A stretch of DNA of 64,000 nt from Mesodorylaimus sp. YZB2_4 (GCA_030248295.1 JASANH010001723.1:682001-746000); one strand, 5' to 3'; counted from the first letter of the stretch, positions 23,108 through 35,069 are shown. Notes: generated by a model from the letters alone, not told the origin. Numbers and translations: made by a program.

Positions 23108-26100
23108 CTAGTGTAATTTGGCTTCAAGCTCTCGTTTTCGTGCTTGCCACTGGCGTCGATGATAATTCTGAGCCAACGAATTCACCAGCGAAATCACAAA
23201 AAATCCGATCATAACTACCACGATCAATTCGAAAAACTTGCCCAGCAGACTGCTTTTCTAAAAACACGAACCATTTTCACAGTGGCTGCTGCCGTGGTTT
23301 AGGTCATTCTTAAGTATGAGCAAGGGGGGAAGGAGGGGTTGGCGGGGTAACCACCCCCACCTACCTCAGGTCCAGCAGGAAGAAAGAAAAGGAAGGAAGC
23401 AAAAGCGATCAAATTGTATCTGGGCTGGACCTGACTGACCAAGCCCTGGTTTCCAAGCAGAGGCCGATTGTCCAGCCAGCATACAGTTCTGTATGTAAAC
23501 AGTCATACAACTCACTCACTCACTGAACTCGACTCGAACCTGACCTGCCTCACACGCGATCAGATCAGGCTTAGGCGATCTGATCTGATCTGGTCTCTAC
23601 CTACTCCCCCAAAACCCCCCGCCTAACCCAGCCGACCTTGCCCATACTTGGTCCTTCTTCGAACTCCCAGAACACTCTCTCACCGAGTGACAGCAAACAA
23701 TCCCAACGCCAACAAGCAAGCTACTCACGGTGGGAACAGGATCTCCTGGTTTCCTATGCAGTTTCACTTTCTGCTGCTTCAAGTAATCTTTGAATGGCGC
23801 TTGCAACGACGGACCAATAACGGGAATGTATCTGCAACATCAGAGCATATGCCGTCTCTCCTGCCTACCACAGCCCACCTCCAAATAAACCTACTTAATA
23901 CGGCTAACCATTGCCTCCATATGGTGCTCGCTAAACGCCAAAATAATAAACACCTGCTGAATGGTCATCTTTATAATGGCCTTGCCAATCAAAGTAGCCG
24001 CGAAGAAGGTCGCAAATGGCACCAAGAAATGACCGCAAGTGATACCAGCCAAGTCGAAAAATGGATTTGGAATCTGCAATCGTCACAAATCATGCCCACT
24101 AAGAAACCAGATACACCTGACAATTCGACTTACAGAAGCGCAAGCCAAAATTCCCCAAAAGCCAGCGTACTCCACCAACTTTTCGACATATATTTTGCCT
24201 CGTGAAAAGAACCCCTACAATAATAAATGCTTTATTAAATTAAAAACTATATTAAAATTTTTAAAAAACCAATACCTCTTCCTCCGCAGGCCTGGTAGCA
24301 CGAATATATTGAATGTACTCCTGATAATCCTCATCATCCGGTTCTTGTCCAGAAAGACGAGCTGAAATGCAAAGCGAGCTAAGTCGAGTGTTACTTCCAC
24401 TTCTTCCACGAATATCCTCCCACACAAATTAGAACAATTGATCGAGACAACAGAAAAGCTTCGTCAGCTTGTCTTCGAGAAAACCTTTTGGAAAATATCC
24501 AACCGACGAGAAAAATGTAAGAATAACTCTCTCACCTGCCCGCGCCATAAAATACGGAGGCAGTTCGCCCAAAGCGGTTCCAGCTCCCCACATAAATGAC
24601 TCCAAAGCAACTTTGTACATGATCTGCCACAAGGACACTACGGCCGTCGTAGCCACCAACGACGACAACGTATTAGAGCCATCGTCCACGCTGCCGGAAT
24701 GCGTTTCTTGCTGCTGCGCGTACGTGCTCGAGTTAGGAGGCAAGTTCGTCGTCGACATTGGACAAATAATTCTGAAATAAACAAAAACACCCTCTCGTTA
24801 TCGATACACATTAAACCGGTTCCGATGTCACACGGTTGACATTGCTATCATGCATCGAATGTAAACAGGATAAGATTGCGACGAGTGTTTCTAAAAAGCG
24901 ATTCAACACAAAACGACAACACCTCAAGTTTCCCAAAAAACCTTTGACGCGGTTTTAAATTTTGGCCACAAGCATGCTTGGAAGTCTTATCATACTAGCG
25001 TCTGTGCGGTTGATCCATTCGCAAACAAAACATGGCAACAAGCTAAAAAAAGGCGCTTACTGATCGGGATATGGCGGTTCAGGGAACTTTAGGCTATGGC
25101 ATTCATAAGCGGCCAAAGTCACCGACGCGATATGCGGTCCCAAATAGAGCAAGAAAGTGTGCAATCCAGTGCCCAAACCGACCGACGATAAAACGCCCAA
25201 GCCGACCCAATAGGAGCACCAGAATAGCTTCTTTTCAAAATAACGAAGAGCCTTTGAAAAAAGAGTAAAATTTATTGTTGTCTAAGGATCAAGCACAAAA
25301 GTCCTCCCGATATGACATTTTTCACGAACACGATACCCGTACGATTGGAAAAGTGGATTGTGGGCCAGCAGGACCAAGGGACCATAAATCCTGTCCGTTC
25401 CCAAATGACTAAGGAAACGAATAGCCTGTTCACTTACCATTTGATGAGGCCCAGGTAGATTATAAGCGAAATATCCCACCAACGACATTAGCACGGCTAA
25501 GACAACATATTTACGATTCGTCCACAATCTGAAAAATTGAAAAAAGATTTATGAAGAATAATAAACAGAAATAAAAACCTTACTTGAGCGTATTTTCGTA
25601 AACGAGCCAGGCCAATTCCAAAAAGAAAAACTTCAGCGTTTGAAATGGACGACGCCAAATTACAATGTCGTGACGCTCCAATCGATTGAGCGTATTGGCG
25701 CTTGGTACTGGTCGCATGCCGAGGCCGTACGGAGGCAAATAATAATCGTCCGAATTCGACGATGCGTCACTCATTTTTGTCGTTTGACGCACCTTTGAAC
25801 AAGGCAAATCGTCGTCGTTCGTGGACGGATCCAAAAGAAAAGAAACGGCAAAATTTTGCTTCAATTTTCGTTTGATCGCTGCCCCAACGTCGGAGATCTT
25901 ACGAGCTGGGGTTTTTAAAATACCACCCGACGCCGATGACCAGAATGACGACGAAGTTGAATGACTATTGGGAGATAAGCAAGTGGGACCTGATAAGCTA
26001 GACTTCACCTTTTTCGCAGGACTACGTTCGCCGATTTCGAATATAGGATTGGGTGATTCGGAGAGCGCCCGTTCGTATCCTACGGGCCGATTTCGTGTTT

Positions 26101-26254
26101 GCTTTTTGCTAGCTGTGGTAACGGCGGCAGCATGTTTGACGCTTTCCGATTGCACTGATGACAATGACGAGGACGACTGCGACGGGCGATTCTGGTCGTT
26201 GTTGCTTGAAGCGCTGGCAGACGCGCCCTTAGCCTTTCGACGACTTCGAGGCAT
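23108..26254 (-). CDS. VMP1: Vacuole membrane protein 1 (VMP1/EPG-3)
   Basis: VMP1 is an ER multipass scramblase with a VTT (DedA-like) domain needed for autophagosome formation and ER contact sites. Nine exons join in phase: 26254-25584, 25528-25438, 25251-25061, 24771-24536, 24361-24276, 24214-24134, 24073-23895, 23831-23729 and 23257-23108, giving about 595 residues. Near-identical family blocks are visible: [42 protein letters not shown], then [16 protein letters not shown] at about 453 and LIGKAIIKM. Human VMP1 has 406 residues. The surplus is a Ser/Lys-rich N-terminal extension of about 150 residues in exon 1; an internal Met at 25772 would give a human-like N-terminus. Intron 8 (471 bp) contains GATCTGATCTG repeats. 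Confidence 0.96.
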
Positions 26255-27297
26255 ATACGAAGACTAATACCGACGAGACAGACTACTACAAAGGCGATCG
26301 AACAACCCAACCACTACGACCGCGAAGAGAATAAACTCAGCCAAACGTCTACGCACGAGCGAAAGGCGTGTTAGCAGCCGGTCTTCTCTGAAAGTATAAA
26401 GAGCCGTGATCGATTTCCTCCTTACAAGGCCAACGCCGCTAACCAAGCAACAACGCGGTTAGCTACACCCGTCGTAAATTCGCCCAAAATTAAGCATCTT
26501 CGCCATATATCAGCGGCAGACAATCGATACCCAAGTCGTCTCCAAGTAACGTCATTAGCCAACTACGCGCCTGTTTTAACCGCGTTTTATAGAAAAAATC
26601 CACGTCGATAAAAGCCCAACACAAAAGCTGAAACAATTCTTCGAATCACAACCACTCCTCTAAAATCGAAAGGTAAAGGATCACAAGCAACGAAGGTTAC
26701 CGACTGACGACGTTGCATTGTGAAACAAGACCACCATAAACCAACTAAAATAGGCAGCGGACAAAAGCCTAAAAACAGTCACGATTAGGATAGTTCCTGC
26801 TCCCTTCCATTTTGTGACACGTGGTACAGCTGGCCGTGTGGGTGTCGTGGCTTCTAGTCACGCCATACGTTCCATCCACCAATCAATGCCAACCGAAGCT
26901 TAGGAGCACACAGGGAACAGCCTGCTTGTGTAAAATTAACTCTCAGATAGGTACACCCTTCCGCATTGTAAAGCGATCATCCAGGTAATATGAGTAACCC
27001 CGTATCCAACACCGCAGTGATCGAAATCAGCAGAAAAAGCCGAGATGTTGTTTCTGATAAAAAGGGTGTAGTGTCTTATTTCTAAACCTACTTTTACCCA
27101 CCTTTCCCATTCATCTTTTTTCCTCAAACCTGAAAATCACTGATCCATAAGATACCCTCTTTCCTTTGTTTCTTCGCTTTACTATTTTTTTTTTAAATTC
27201 AGTGCTAGGAATCAGCAAATTTTATGTAACCTAAAATTATCAATTGGCCCCTTCATACTGGTTTGAAGGGCCGTTTCTGTGATTTAGGCCAAAGCGA
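26255..27297. other. Divergent promoter region of VMP1 and PCNP
   Basis: The two genes are transcribed away from each other across about 1 kb. It probably contains 5' leaders of both; no core promoter motif is convincing. Confidence 0.4.
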
Positions 27298-27894
27298 ATG
27301 GCAGCATCGCAAACGGTCAGTGCAAACTCACCAGTGGACACTTCGGAAGGAGGCAACGACGACAGTAGCAGCGCACGATCCGTCCCCCGTCCGTCCGATC
27401 CGTGTTTGGCTTTTTACGCCTCTCGGGTACCATCGACCTCGGAGGCATCAAAAATAATGAATCCAGGTAAAAGAAAGGAGGCGCCAATGGACAACTCATC
27501 GTTTAAAGAAAGACAAGACGCGCAACCGGCACTCAAGAAGTTGGCTATTAGCCTAAGATCTCGACCTCCTTCGACCTTGAAACCTAGTGCAACTCCGACT
27601 ACGTGCCCTTCCTCCGCCAAAGCATTGGAAAGAAAATCCTCCGATTCTGCCATCTCTGAAACAAAGAACAAAGACGTAAAAGTTATCTTCAACTCGGATT
27701 CGGATTCTGATCATGCTGAAGAAATGCCAGCCGAATGCCGAATGAAAATGCGCAATGTTGGTAGGGATACGCCCACATCATCCGGGCCCAATTCATTTCG
27801 AAAGGGTAAACAAGGTTTTGTCGATGGGAGGAAAATTGCCGAACGGCGAATTCAGGAAATGATAAACAAAGTGGACGAGCAAGGCAAGAAGTGA
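27298..27894 (+). CDS. PCNP: PEST proteolytic signal-containing nuclear protein
   Basis: PCNP is a small nuclear protein with PEST features, a substrate of the E3 ligase UHRF2 in mammals. This single-exon frame codes for 198 residues (178 in human). The conserved core is clear: EEMPAECRMKMRNVGRDTPT, then SSGPNSFRKGKQGF, at about residues 141-176. The N-terminal half is Ser/Pro/Thr rich and poorly conserved, as in the family. An acceptor-like GATTTAG lies about 12 bp before the ATG, so a 5' leader exon or trans-spliced leader is likely. A start at a later Met (27457) is possible but would remove part of the PEST-like region. Confidence 0.9.
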   Translation: MAASQTVSANSPVDTSEGGNDDSSSARSVPRPSDPCLAFYASRVPSTSEASKIMNPGKRKEAPMDNSSFKERQDAQPALKKLAISLRSRPPSTLKPSATPTTCPSSAKALERKSSDSAISETKNKDVKVIFNSDSDSDHAEEMPAECRMKMRNVGRDTPTSSGPNSFRKGKQGFVDGRKIAERRIQEMINKVDEQGKK

Positions 27895-28076
27895 AATGCT
27901 CAAGTGGGGTCTGCTGTACGAGTGGCCCATACATTTGTTTATAGGATGTGAATTTTTATGTTATTACAGCATATTTATTTTTCTACTCATCTAAAACTAA
28001 AATTTTGTGTTGCAGTGTAAAGTATGAGGTCTGTTTAGGTACCGTGGAAGGAAACTGATCAACCTGGAAACTAGTT

Positions 28077-28145
28077 ACAGGCACCATTGGTATTACAACA
28101 GCTAATTACAGGTAACAGGCACCATTGATATTACAACAGCTAATT
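28077..28145. repeat. 38-bp tandem duplication
   Basis: ACAGGCACCATTGGTATTAC at 28077 recurs at 28115 with one change, and both are followed by AACAGCTAATT. The period is 38 bp. Confidence 0.8.
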
Positions 28146-28639
28146 TTGAACAAGAGTCGCATAAGAATCACAAAGTCACAAAATTTTGATTTCCCGCGCC
28201 TTTTCAACGTCTTTTGCGTAACTAGTTCCCCTACGGACAATTGGCCTTGTAATTATTTCTAACCCACGATCAATGCCATCGCTCTGCCTGACCGGAGCCA
28301 GTCCACCAACCGCGAGCCGTGATCGCACTTGTTTGGGGTCATACTTCGTGGTAGCTATTGGGAAGGCGGATGGCACGTGGGACCCAAAACCCAAACCCAC
28401 TTGGCCTGGTATCGTCTCCAAAATCAAAGATCGGTCAGGTGGGTTCAGAGCCCACCTGATGAAACTAGTGTCTGTCCAGGATTCATAAATAAATGGTGAG
28501 TAGAGCTCGGAAGTCGTCGCTTTAGTAGCGCTGTAACACATGTTAGTACAGCGCAGCGAAGTTCATGTTAGTACAAAGCACGAAGGGAGTCACCAAAGAG
28601 ATCACGATCAAAGCGGTTGATTTTCCACTGCTAGATTTC

Positions 28640-30310
28640 TCTTTTGACTGCAATTCGGAAGTTGGCGCATTCGAGGGAAAATTGGGGTTGGCAGGAGTGG
28701 GATTCACGGCCTTTTCCCAGCGATCGACCATGGGCCCATCTTCACTGCTCGATTGTCGGGGAACGTCGCTCCAGGCGCTTGGTTCATCGGCGTACTGGTG
28801 CCAGGAGAGGCGGGACTCACGACCTGGACACTTTTCCCAGCACAACGACGGTTTCAAACCCCAGTAATGGACGTTCTGAAACCGTGCAAGGCTTCCTAAA
28901 CAGTGGTAGCCTCCGAAGTTATATCTCGCAGATCCTGGAAAAGAAGCTCATGCAGTCCATTGCAACCAGGAAATACCTCACCTACACGTTCGGATCCGCC
29001 TGACCCAAAGAAATAGATGTCAACGAAACAACAATACGCCTGCGCCTCCGGGACGGCAGCACCTTTTCCATGCACTTGACAATCATCCCGGTCATCACTG
29101 GTCGCCTCCGGGGAAACGACCTCAGCCCACAGCTCCTCTCGGACTTGAACCATATTCAGCTTGCCTAGCTGACCCGCTTCACCAGCGCTCCACGCACCTG
29201 ACGGTCGACTTCCTTATCGGAGCCAGTTACATGTGGGACCTCATTACAATGGACAAGCGAGCCATTAACAACAGCATCTATACCTTATCAGCTCTAAACT
29301 CGGATGGCTTTTCTGCAGACGCACCCCCCCCCTTATGGCACCAAGGGCGACGCCAACTCGACAGCCACTGCTCTCCCCGCGATCCAATTCAGCCCCGAAG
29401 GAGGTCCAGATGCAGCCCCCCAGCCTTTGACCCCAAATTCCTCTGGGACCTGGAAACCATAGGAATCAAGGACATTTCGAATGAGGATAACGACGACGAC
29501 AAAGCCGCCATGCAATCCTTCCTCAAAACCATCCAATATGTGGACGGTCGCTATTCTGTGAAATGGCCCTGGAAGGACCCCACTGCCACAATCCCCTCCA
29601 ACTATGGCATAGCCTTGGACTCCTGACCAGCATCATCCGACGTTTCCGTGCGGGACCCCAGGTCTTCCAGCAATACCAGGAGGTGATCGATAAAATTAGC
29701 CAAAGGGATCATCGAGAAGGTCGATAGCCAAGCTCCCGAGGGATGCCGTATCCACTACATCCCTCACCACGCGGTCATCACACCAGGACCCAACACCAAG
29801 CTCCGTGCAGTGTACGATAGTTCTGCCAAAGCCGGGAAGGATGATAGGAGCCTGAATGAATGGATGCACCGTGGACCAGTCATTTTGGATGATGTGGTCG
29901 CGATTCTCGTTCGCTTCCGGATGCAACCCATTGCCATGATTGCGGACATCGAAAAGGCCTTCCTCCCGGTAGGACTTTAGGAAAAGGATCGGGACGTCAC
30001 TTCTCTGGCTAAAGGACTCTAACATCTCAACGACACATGGGAACATTCAAATCTACCGCTTCGCTCGAGTACCATGTGAGATTATCTCCAGTCCCTTCTC
30101 CTCAGTGCCACCATTCAACACCTTCTCACGCAGTCGAAAAGCGTCACTGCAGAAAAGATTATGCAGAACATTCACGTTGACAACTTGATCATTGGCACTG
30201 AAGCCGAAGATGAGGCGCTCGAATTCTACAAGCATGCGAAATCCCTCCTCCAGTCCGCCTCCATGAACCTGCGAGAATGGCTTTCCAATTCCTCAACCGT
30301 GGTAACCTAA
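28640..30310 (+). mobile_element. Decayed BEL/Pao retrotransposon pol
   Basis: Pieces of a BEL/Pao polyprotein occur in order on the plus strand but in shifting frames with many stops. At 28890-29250 is the retropepsin-like region: LNSGSLRSYI, in which the active-site Asp of the usual DSGS is Asn, and FLIGASYMWDL. At 29420-29625 is the typical pre-RT block (FLWDLETIGI, then DGRYSVKWPWK). The RT part follows at 29640-30000, with YIPHHAVITPG-like, NTKLRAVYDSSAK and IADIEKAF motifs. At 30165-30295 are HVDNLIIGTEAEDEALEFY, where the catalytic YVDD is altered to HVDN, and MNLREWLSNS. I see no RNase H, integrase or LTR. The copy is dead. Confidence 0.85.
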
Positions 30311-30465
30311 ATTCCCCTGGCCCCACCGTGGCCTTCGCCTACAGCCTGGCATCCTGATCGCGAGTGGTTCAAGCAGTGTAAAGTGGCACTTGTGGCTCCT
30401 GGATGCCTAGTTAATGGTCAGTCGCAGTCATTCGCCTGGCCAGGGGCGGCTCGTCGTCGATCACC

Positions 30466-30975
30466 ATGAACTTGAGCACGACCTCGGCAGTGCTGGTTGT
30501 GGGGGCATCAGTCACACCAGTGATATTATTCCCAGCTCCTAAAGATCAAAGCACTCGTCTGCCGTGGTGGATCCCGTTGCTGATCGTGGCCGTAGTCATC
30601 CTGGCTGTCATTCCTGTCGTCGTCGTGCTTGTGAAGAAATCGCAAAAACGAAAGAAGCAGAAAGAAGAAATGCGTGTATTGCGAGCCCAGAAGAAACTCA
30701 AACGATCGAACCGACGTGAAGAAACCAAAATGAAAAGTAATTTAGACAGGTTTTTCTCCCGGAAAGTGAGTTTGGAGAAGTCGGAGGGTGGCATAGTCAA
30801 GGATGGATCGCCATTGGGAGGAAAACGCACGATAGCTGAAAGCGGCGGTGTCGTAAAGGCCGATGTGGTGACTCGTGGCAGCATCAAAATAAGTCCGAAA
30901 CAAGAACCCATCAAAAAAGGATCGTCGCCTGTCATCAAAGCAAAGAAATCCAACAACGCCGTGAGCCCCGTGTGA
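30466..30975 (+). CDS. Small single-pass membrane protein, Lys/Arg-rich tail
   Basis: I do not recognise it. The 169-residue frame has a Ser/Thr-rich N-terminus of about 30 residues, one strong membrane segment at about 33-57 (LPWWIPLLIVAVVILAVIP), and a basic cytosolic-looking tail (KKSQKRKKQKEEMRVLRAQKK). By the positive-inside rule the N-terminus would be outside. The frame is open upstream of the ATG back to about 30414 without another ATG, and CCTGGCCAG just upstream could be a splice acceptor, so a longer N-terminus is possible. It ends 138 bp from the convergent BNIP1 gene. It follows the dead BEL/Pao element, but nothing in the protein looks retroviral. Confidence 0.55.
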   Translation: MNLSTTSAVLVVGASVTPVILFPAPKDQSTRLPWWIPLLIVAVVILAVIPVVVVLVKKSQKRKKQKEEMRVLRAQKKLKRSNRREETKMKSNLDRFFSRKVSLEKSEGGIVKDGSPLGGKRTIAESGGVVKADVVTRGSIKISPKQEPIKKGSSPVIKAKKSNNAVSPV

Positions 30976-31097
30976 ACATATCGGTGACACGGGTGGTGAA
31001 ATTTTTGCGCGTCTTTGGAGCTTTGTCGAAGCATTTTTCCGCTTTAAGTGCCCAGAAAAAAAGCATCACTGATTCCATAGTTATCCTTCAACAAAAA

Positions 31098-31103
31098 TTT
31101 ATT
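31098..31103 (-). promoter_or_regulatory. Poly(A) signal AATAAA for BNIP1
   Basis: AATAAA on the minus strand lies about 10 bp past the BNIP1 stop, within ATAATAAATTT. It is the nearest canonical signal for BNIP1. Confidence 0.5.
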
Positions 31104-31113
31104 ATACCACCCC

Positions 31114-31866
31114 TCAGAACAAATGACCTAAGAATCTCTTTTTCACGATGTAAACGCATGTTCCGAAGAAGAATAGCAACGCCAAAAAAATCAGAAGCTT
31201 ATCCGTTATCTCTCGCCGGCCGTACTTTGATAATAACTTGCCCGAACTCTTGATCGTGGCACCCATATCTTTGAATTCCGTCTCAGTTTCGCCCAATACT
31301 TGCGACGATCCGATCAATGCCGTCAACGTAGCTTCGCTTTGCCTGACTTGACCATCCATTTGTTTGACCAAAGATGTCAAACTTTCCGTCAATTCCGAAC
31401 TTTGACTTGTCAAACCCGTTCCCGAATTTGAACCTTGAACTTGACGCTGACGCAAATTGGTGTCATTCTCAGGGTGTTGCTTTTGAAATAACTGCTCACG
31501 TTCACGTTTTTCGATCGCCTGCATGACGCTTAGCGTAGCGCGACGTAAATTTTGAAGATTAGTGCTCGACTCCGATCGATATCGATCGATGGCGGCCAGG
31601 GAAGCTAATACATTCTTATCGTCGACACCACCCTTTTTGCTTTGATCGATCAATTGCTCGAATTCGGCCACTTTATTATCAAATTGAGTCAACCGTTCGC
31701 GAACGGCATGCGAATATCGATTTAATTCCACCAAAGACGAGTCGCGACATCGATCGGGCAATTGGGAAATTTTTGATTTGATGTCGGCGTCCAACTGAGC
31801 AAGGTCATTTTGAATTGAACGGACTGGTTGGTCGGCGGTACCAATAGATTTCACTTTCGAAGTCAT
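31114..31866 (-). CDS. BNIP1: BNIP1/SEC20 Qb-SNARE for Golgi-to-ER fusion
   Basis: SEC20/BNIP1 is an ER tail-anchored SNARE that acts with syntaxin 18, USE1 and SEC22B in retrograde fusion, and also in mitochondrial and apoptosis regulation in mammals. The single exon encodes 250 residues (228 in human). The N-terminal part is helical. The Sec20 domain runs from about 155 to the C-terminus with heptad-like LTESLTSLVKQMDGQV and FKDMGATIKSSGKLLSKYGR. It is followed by the family signature REITDKLLIFLALLFFFG, a membrane anchor, and a short lysine-bearing end (VKKRFLGHLF). The start follows CCCCTAAG, a possible splice acceptor, by five bases. It lies 134 bp downstream of COX17 on the same strand. 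Confidence 0.95.
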   Translation of the reverse strand: MTSKVKSIGTADQPVRSIQNDLAQLDADIKSKISQLPDRCRDSSLVELNRYSHAVRERLTQFDNKVAEFEQLIDQSKKGGVDDKNVLASLAAIDRYRSESSTNLQNLRRATLSVMQAIEKREREQLFQKQHPENDTNLRQRQVQGSNSGTGLTSQSSELTESLTSLVKQMDGQVRQSEATLTALIGSSQVLGETETEFKDMGATIKSSGKLLSKYGRREITDKLLIFLALLFFFGTCVYIVKKRFLGHLF

Positions 31867-32000
31867 TTTTGCTTAGGGGATAAACTTGAATATAAAAGGA
31901 CAAAAGCGGTTGGATGCTGACACTAACTCACGCAGGGCACACACGTCGTCGACAAGACTACACTAGGCTAAAAGCGGAATAACGATCGACGACGAACTAC

Positions 32001-32213
32001 TCAAATATTGAAACCCAATTTGCGCATGCACTCGCGATGAGCTTCGATGAATTCTTTGCACTTTTCTTCGTCACCGTATTCCATCATACAATCATCGCGA
32101 AGTTTCCTCGTTTCCGGACACGAACAACAAGGTTTCGGTTTTTCGGCCGACGAAGACGATGACTTTGTGTCGATTTCGCGATGAGCAGAATCACCTTTTT
32201 TGGCGTCGGGCAT
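32001..32213 (-). CDS. COX17: Cytochrome c oxidase copper chaperone COX17
   Basis: COX17 carries Cu(I) in the mitochondrial intermembrane space to SCO1 and COX11 for cytochrome c oxidase assembly. The 70-residue frame is intact and has all the expected cysteines: the copper site CCSC at residues 29-32 and a twin Cx9C motif (Cys32/Cys42 and Cys52/Cys62) that Mia40 oxidises on import. The family ending [12 protein letters not shown] is present. The N-terminal 25 residues are Ser/Lys rich and variable. The length is typical (63 in human). There is no intron. Tight spacing to the downstream BNIP1 gene raises the possibility of joint transcription. Confidence 0.96.
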   Translation of the reverse strand: MPDAKKGDSAHREIDTKSSSSSAEKPKPCCSCPETRKLRDDCMMEYGDEEKCKEFIEAHRECMRKLGFNI

Positions 32214-32710
32214 AGTACAGAAATTACATCAAATTGACACTTTCATGTACTGTATTTTTCAATCGACTGCCCCTTGTCTTTTGATGACGTCATACCACAA
32301 TTACGCGCTCAAAGCAGACATCTGAACATGCGCAGCGCGGCTTTGCGCGAAAACAAACTTGCTAAGCGCGATTTGCATTTTCTTGAGGCGAGTGTGGGGC
32401 GAAGATTCGAGTCAGATGACGAGCATTCCGCTATAGTTCTAATCGTATGTTTTTATGGGCTATTCGTCTCAATAGGCCGTACCTGGTCAACGGCAGAAGA
32501 AGGCTTCATTTGAAGTTTACGTCAAGACATAAGCAAAATCTTAAATAAGGAAAATCGCTTGGGTCACAAGCCACCGAATACACTGAGTAAACATCGACGT
32601 ATCAGTCATCCAAGTATACACATTTACATCAAATCACAACAAAATGCCAAGAAGTCGAAAAATAGAAGTCGCAGCGAGCCGAAGATTAAAAATGTTCCAG
32701 ACCCGCTTCA

Positions 32711-35069
32711 CTAAGCGTCAGTCTTTCCAGACGCAGTGTTTCTTTTACGAAGTTCAGTTTCCTTCGGTTCGCTGACGTCTTGCTCCGATCCTTGTTGATC
32801 ATCAAAGTCGCTCTGACTTTGATCACCAGCCCCGTCTTTGCCACCCTCGGGCAACCATAAGCCGCTATCGATACATCGCTTCAGATGATAGCGGAATTCT
32901 TCAGGTGACATGCTAGCAGCGACGTCTTGCAACGCGGCGATATCCTTCTCTTCGAAACAGCGTTGCATTTCCTAAAATAAAACATCAGGTAAAACAAGGG
33001 GGGTCCGTGGCGTCTCACGGAAAAGACAAGCTATCCCCCATGAAGATCATAGAAACAAACAGTATCGCCAACGGGTGCAATAATCGCACGGTTTCTTTTG
33101 AAATAAGGCCTAAATCTTTCAACACCCAGATAATTTGCACAATTTGCAAATCACCTTGGCCAGCCATGCGTTGCCCATACATGAGGGGCTGCATAAAATC
33201 AGCACACTATTAAAAGTTCTAAGATGTTGAAAACCTATGTTTTTGGAATCCGCATCCTACCAATGGGAGCGTGAGTGATGAAGGACGGACTGTTTCACCC
33301 GACCCGGAATACTCGACACGTCCACTTACTGCAGGCAAGGTTTCGAATACCTCAACCGGATCCAATCCGCCTGGTCCTAAACGCTTCTTGCGCTCTTCTT
33401 CCTCGTATTCTTTCATCGCCTCTTCCAGTTTTTCCTTTGCACGACGGACAATGCGCTCCTTGAAGGACTTCAATTCGTCTTCAAAAGCATCGTGATACGC
33501 TTTCTCCGCCTTCTTCAACCTGGAATCAAACAACATCTTTCAAGTCTCAGTTTACAATAGGCTTGCGCAATCTTACTTGTCAAAAAACATTGATATTAAT
33601 TGAGGAGCTTGCGGAGAATACTTTAGCTCCTTGGCCAATTCGAGAAGGAAATTCATAACGATTGCTTGATGTGCGATGTGTTCCATCAAATCGTGCTTCT
33701 AAAAGAGAAAGCCCGTCATTCAGAAAATAGTCAACTATCTTTTCTTCATTTCGCTCAAAATTGTAATCTTTCGTTTTTGCAATCCCCCAAACCACACAAG
33801 TGCCCATTTTAGGCTAGCTTAAATGCCCGTAACATGCATGCATAAATGCAATAGTGACTTACTCCTTCCATCTCGTTATTCAAACATTCGATTGTCAAAT
33901 AATTTGCCGTGTCTTCGCAACAGAGATGGTGGTTATCAAGTAAGAACTGCTTGCTGTCGTCCCATTTATGCAGCATCGAATATTCCATAATCAGTTTCTT
34001 ATTGTCCTTGAAAAACTTGGTCTAAAATAAGGCCAGGCCACTATTCAGAGCAAGGAAAGACCACCAGTGCCACTAAAGCGCTTACCGCTTTCGCTTGACG
34101 TTCTGCTTCGCTAAGAGTCTGTTCCTGCGCGGCGGCAGGTTGGATTTTGTTGATACGACTTTTGCTGAATCCTTCCTGACCGATAGTATCTACATTCCAG
34201 GGTTCCAGCTAAAAACCCACGCAAAATGCGCTGATTAGGTAGAAATCAGAGTCAGGACTTTATGAATGGCACATGATAAGGAAATAATTTCTAGCCGCCT
34301 TACTCGTTCTTTTCGCTCCAAATCCGCTTCCTTTGCTCGAAATTCTTCGTCTTGTCTTTTCAACTCGCTCAGCTTCGTGCTGAGTTTTTCTCTTTCCGTC
34401 TGAAACAGCTCCTAATTAAGTTTCTTTGACGGACAGTTCACCGTGAAAAGTATCCCTAAGAACACTAGAAGCGGGAAAAACCATCGTCCAACTTTGATCT
34501 AGCCAAGATCTGGTGCAGGCAATCAACCTGCGGGACCAATTAGGATAGCATCGGTGATCGGCGATCAAGGACTGCTCAACTGAGCCTCTTAGAAATTATT
34601 GAAATAGTGACGGGCATTAAAAAGTTTTTAACCGGGTCAAATAAGCGTAAAGGATTTTAGTGGGAATACAGTAGTCCGAGGTGAATCATTAGAAGCGCCA
34701 TTTCAGAACACTCACTTCTTCCAATGCAGCTGCTTCGGCCAATTTACGTTGCAATTCGGCTATTTCCCGCTGCGTTTTCGTTTTGCCTTCTTCTAGCTCT
34801 TCGCGTTCTTTCTTTTTCTGTTCCATTCGTTCTAAGCGCGCCTGATGCCTCCATCGAAACAAGGACGGCGTATCGACGTTAGGATGCGTATCGTCTTCAT
34901 CGTCGGATACCTGAACTAAGTACTGTAGACACAGAACGCAAATCATTCAACATCATGATTCACGATTGCACGGAATCAAGATTCGTTCAGTAGGCTACAG
35001 TATGTATTGCCAAAGGTGGAACCTGCAACTTACTTCAATGTTTTTCCACTTTGAATAATCAATCGGCAT
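32711..35069 (-). CDS. CDC37: Hsp90 co-chaperone CDC37
   Basis: CDC37 delivers protein kinases to Hsp90. Eight exons join in phase: 35069-35034, 34910-34716, 34411-34304, 34208-34086, 34021-33863, 33698-33577, 33519-33330 and 32971-32711, for about 397 residues (378 in human). The start [12 protein letters not shown] with [11 protein letters not shown] is diagnostic: the Ser of SDDED is the CK2 site needed for kinase binding. [17 protein letters not shown] follows, then a coiled coil. The central Hsp90-binding domain holds CLNNEMEG and [20 protein letters not shown]. The strongly conserved [19 protein letters not shown] precedes the C-terminal [10 protein letters not shown] and RCIDSGLW. All key segments are present and no frame is broken. 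Confidence 0.97.

Noticed and set aside
30546-31034. 162-codon frame opposite the membrane-protein gene
   Set aside because: It mirrors the Lys/Arg codons of the plus-strand gene and has no motif of its own.
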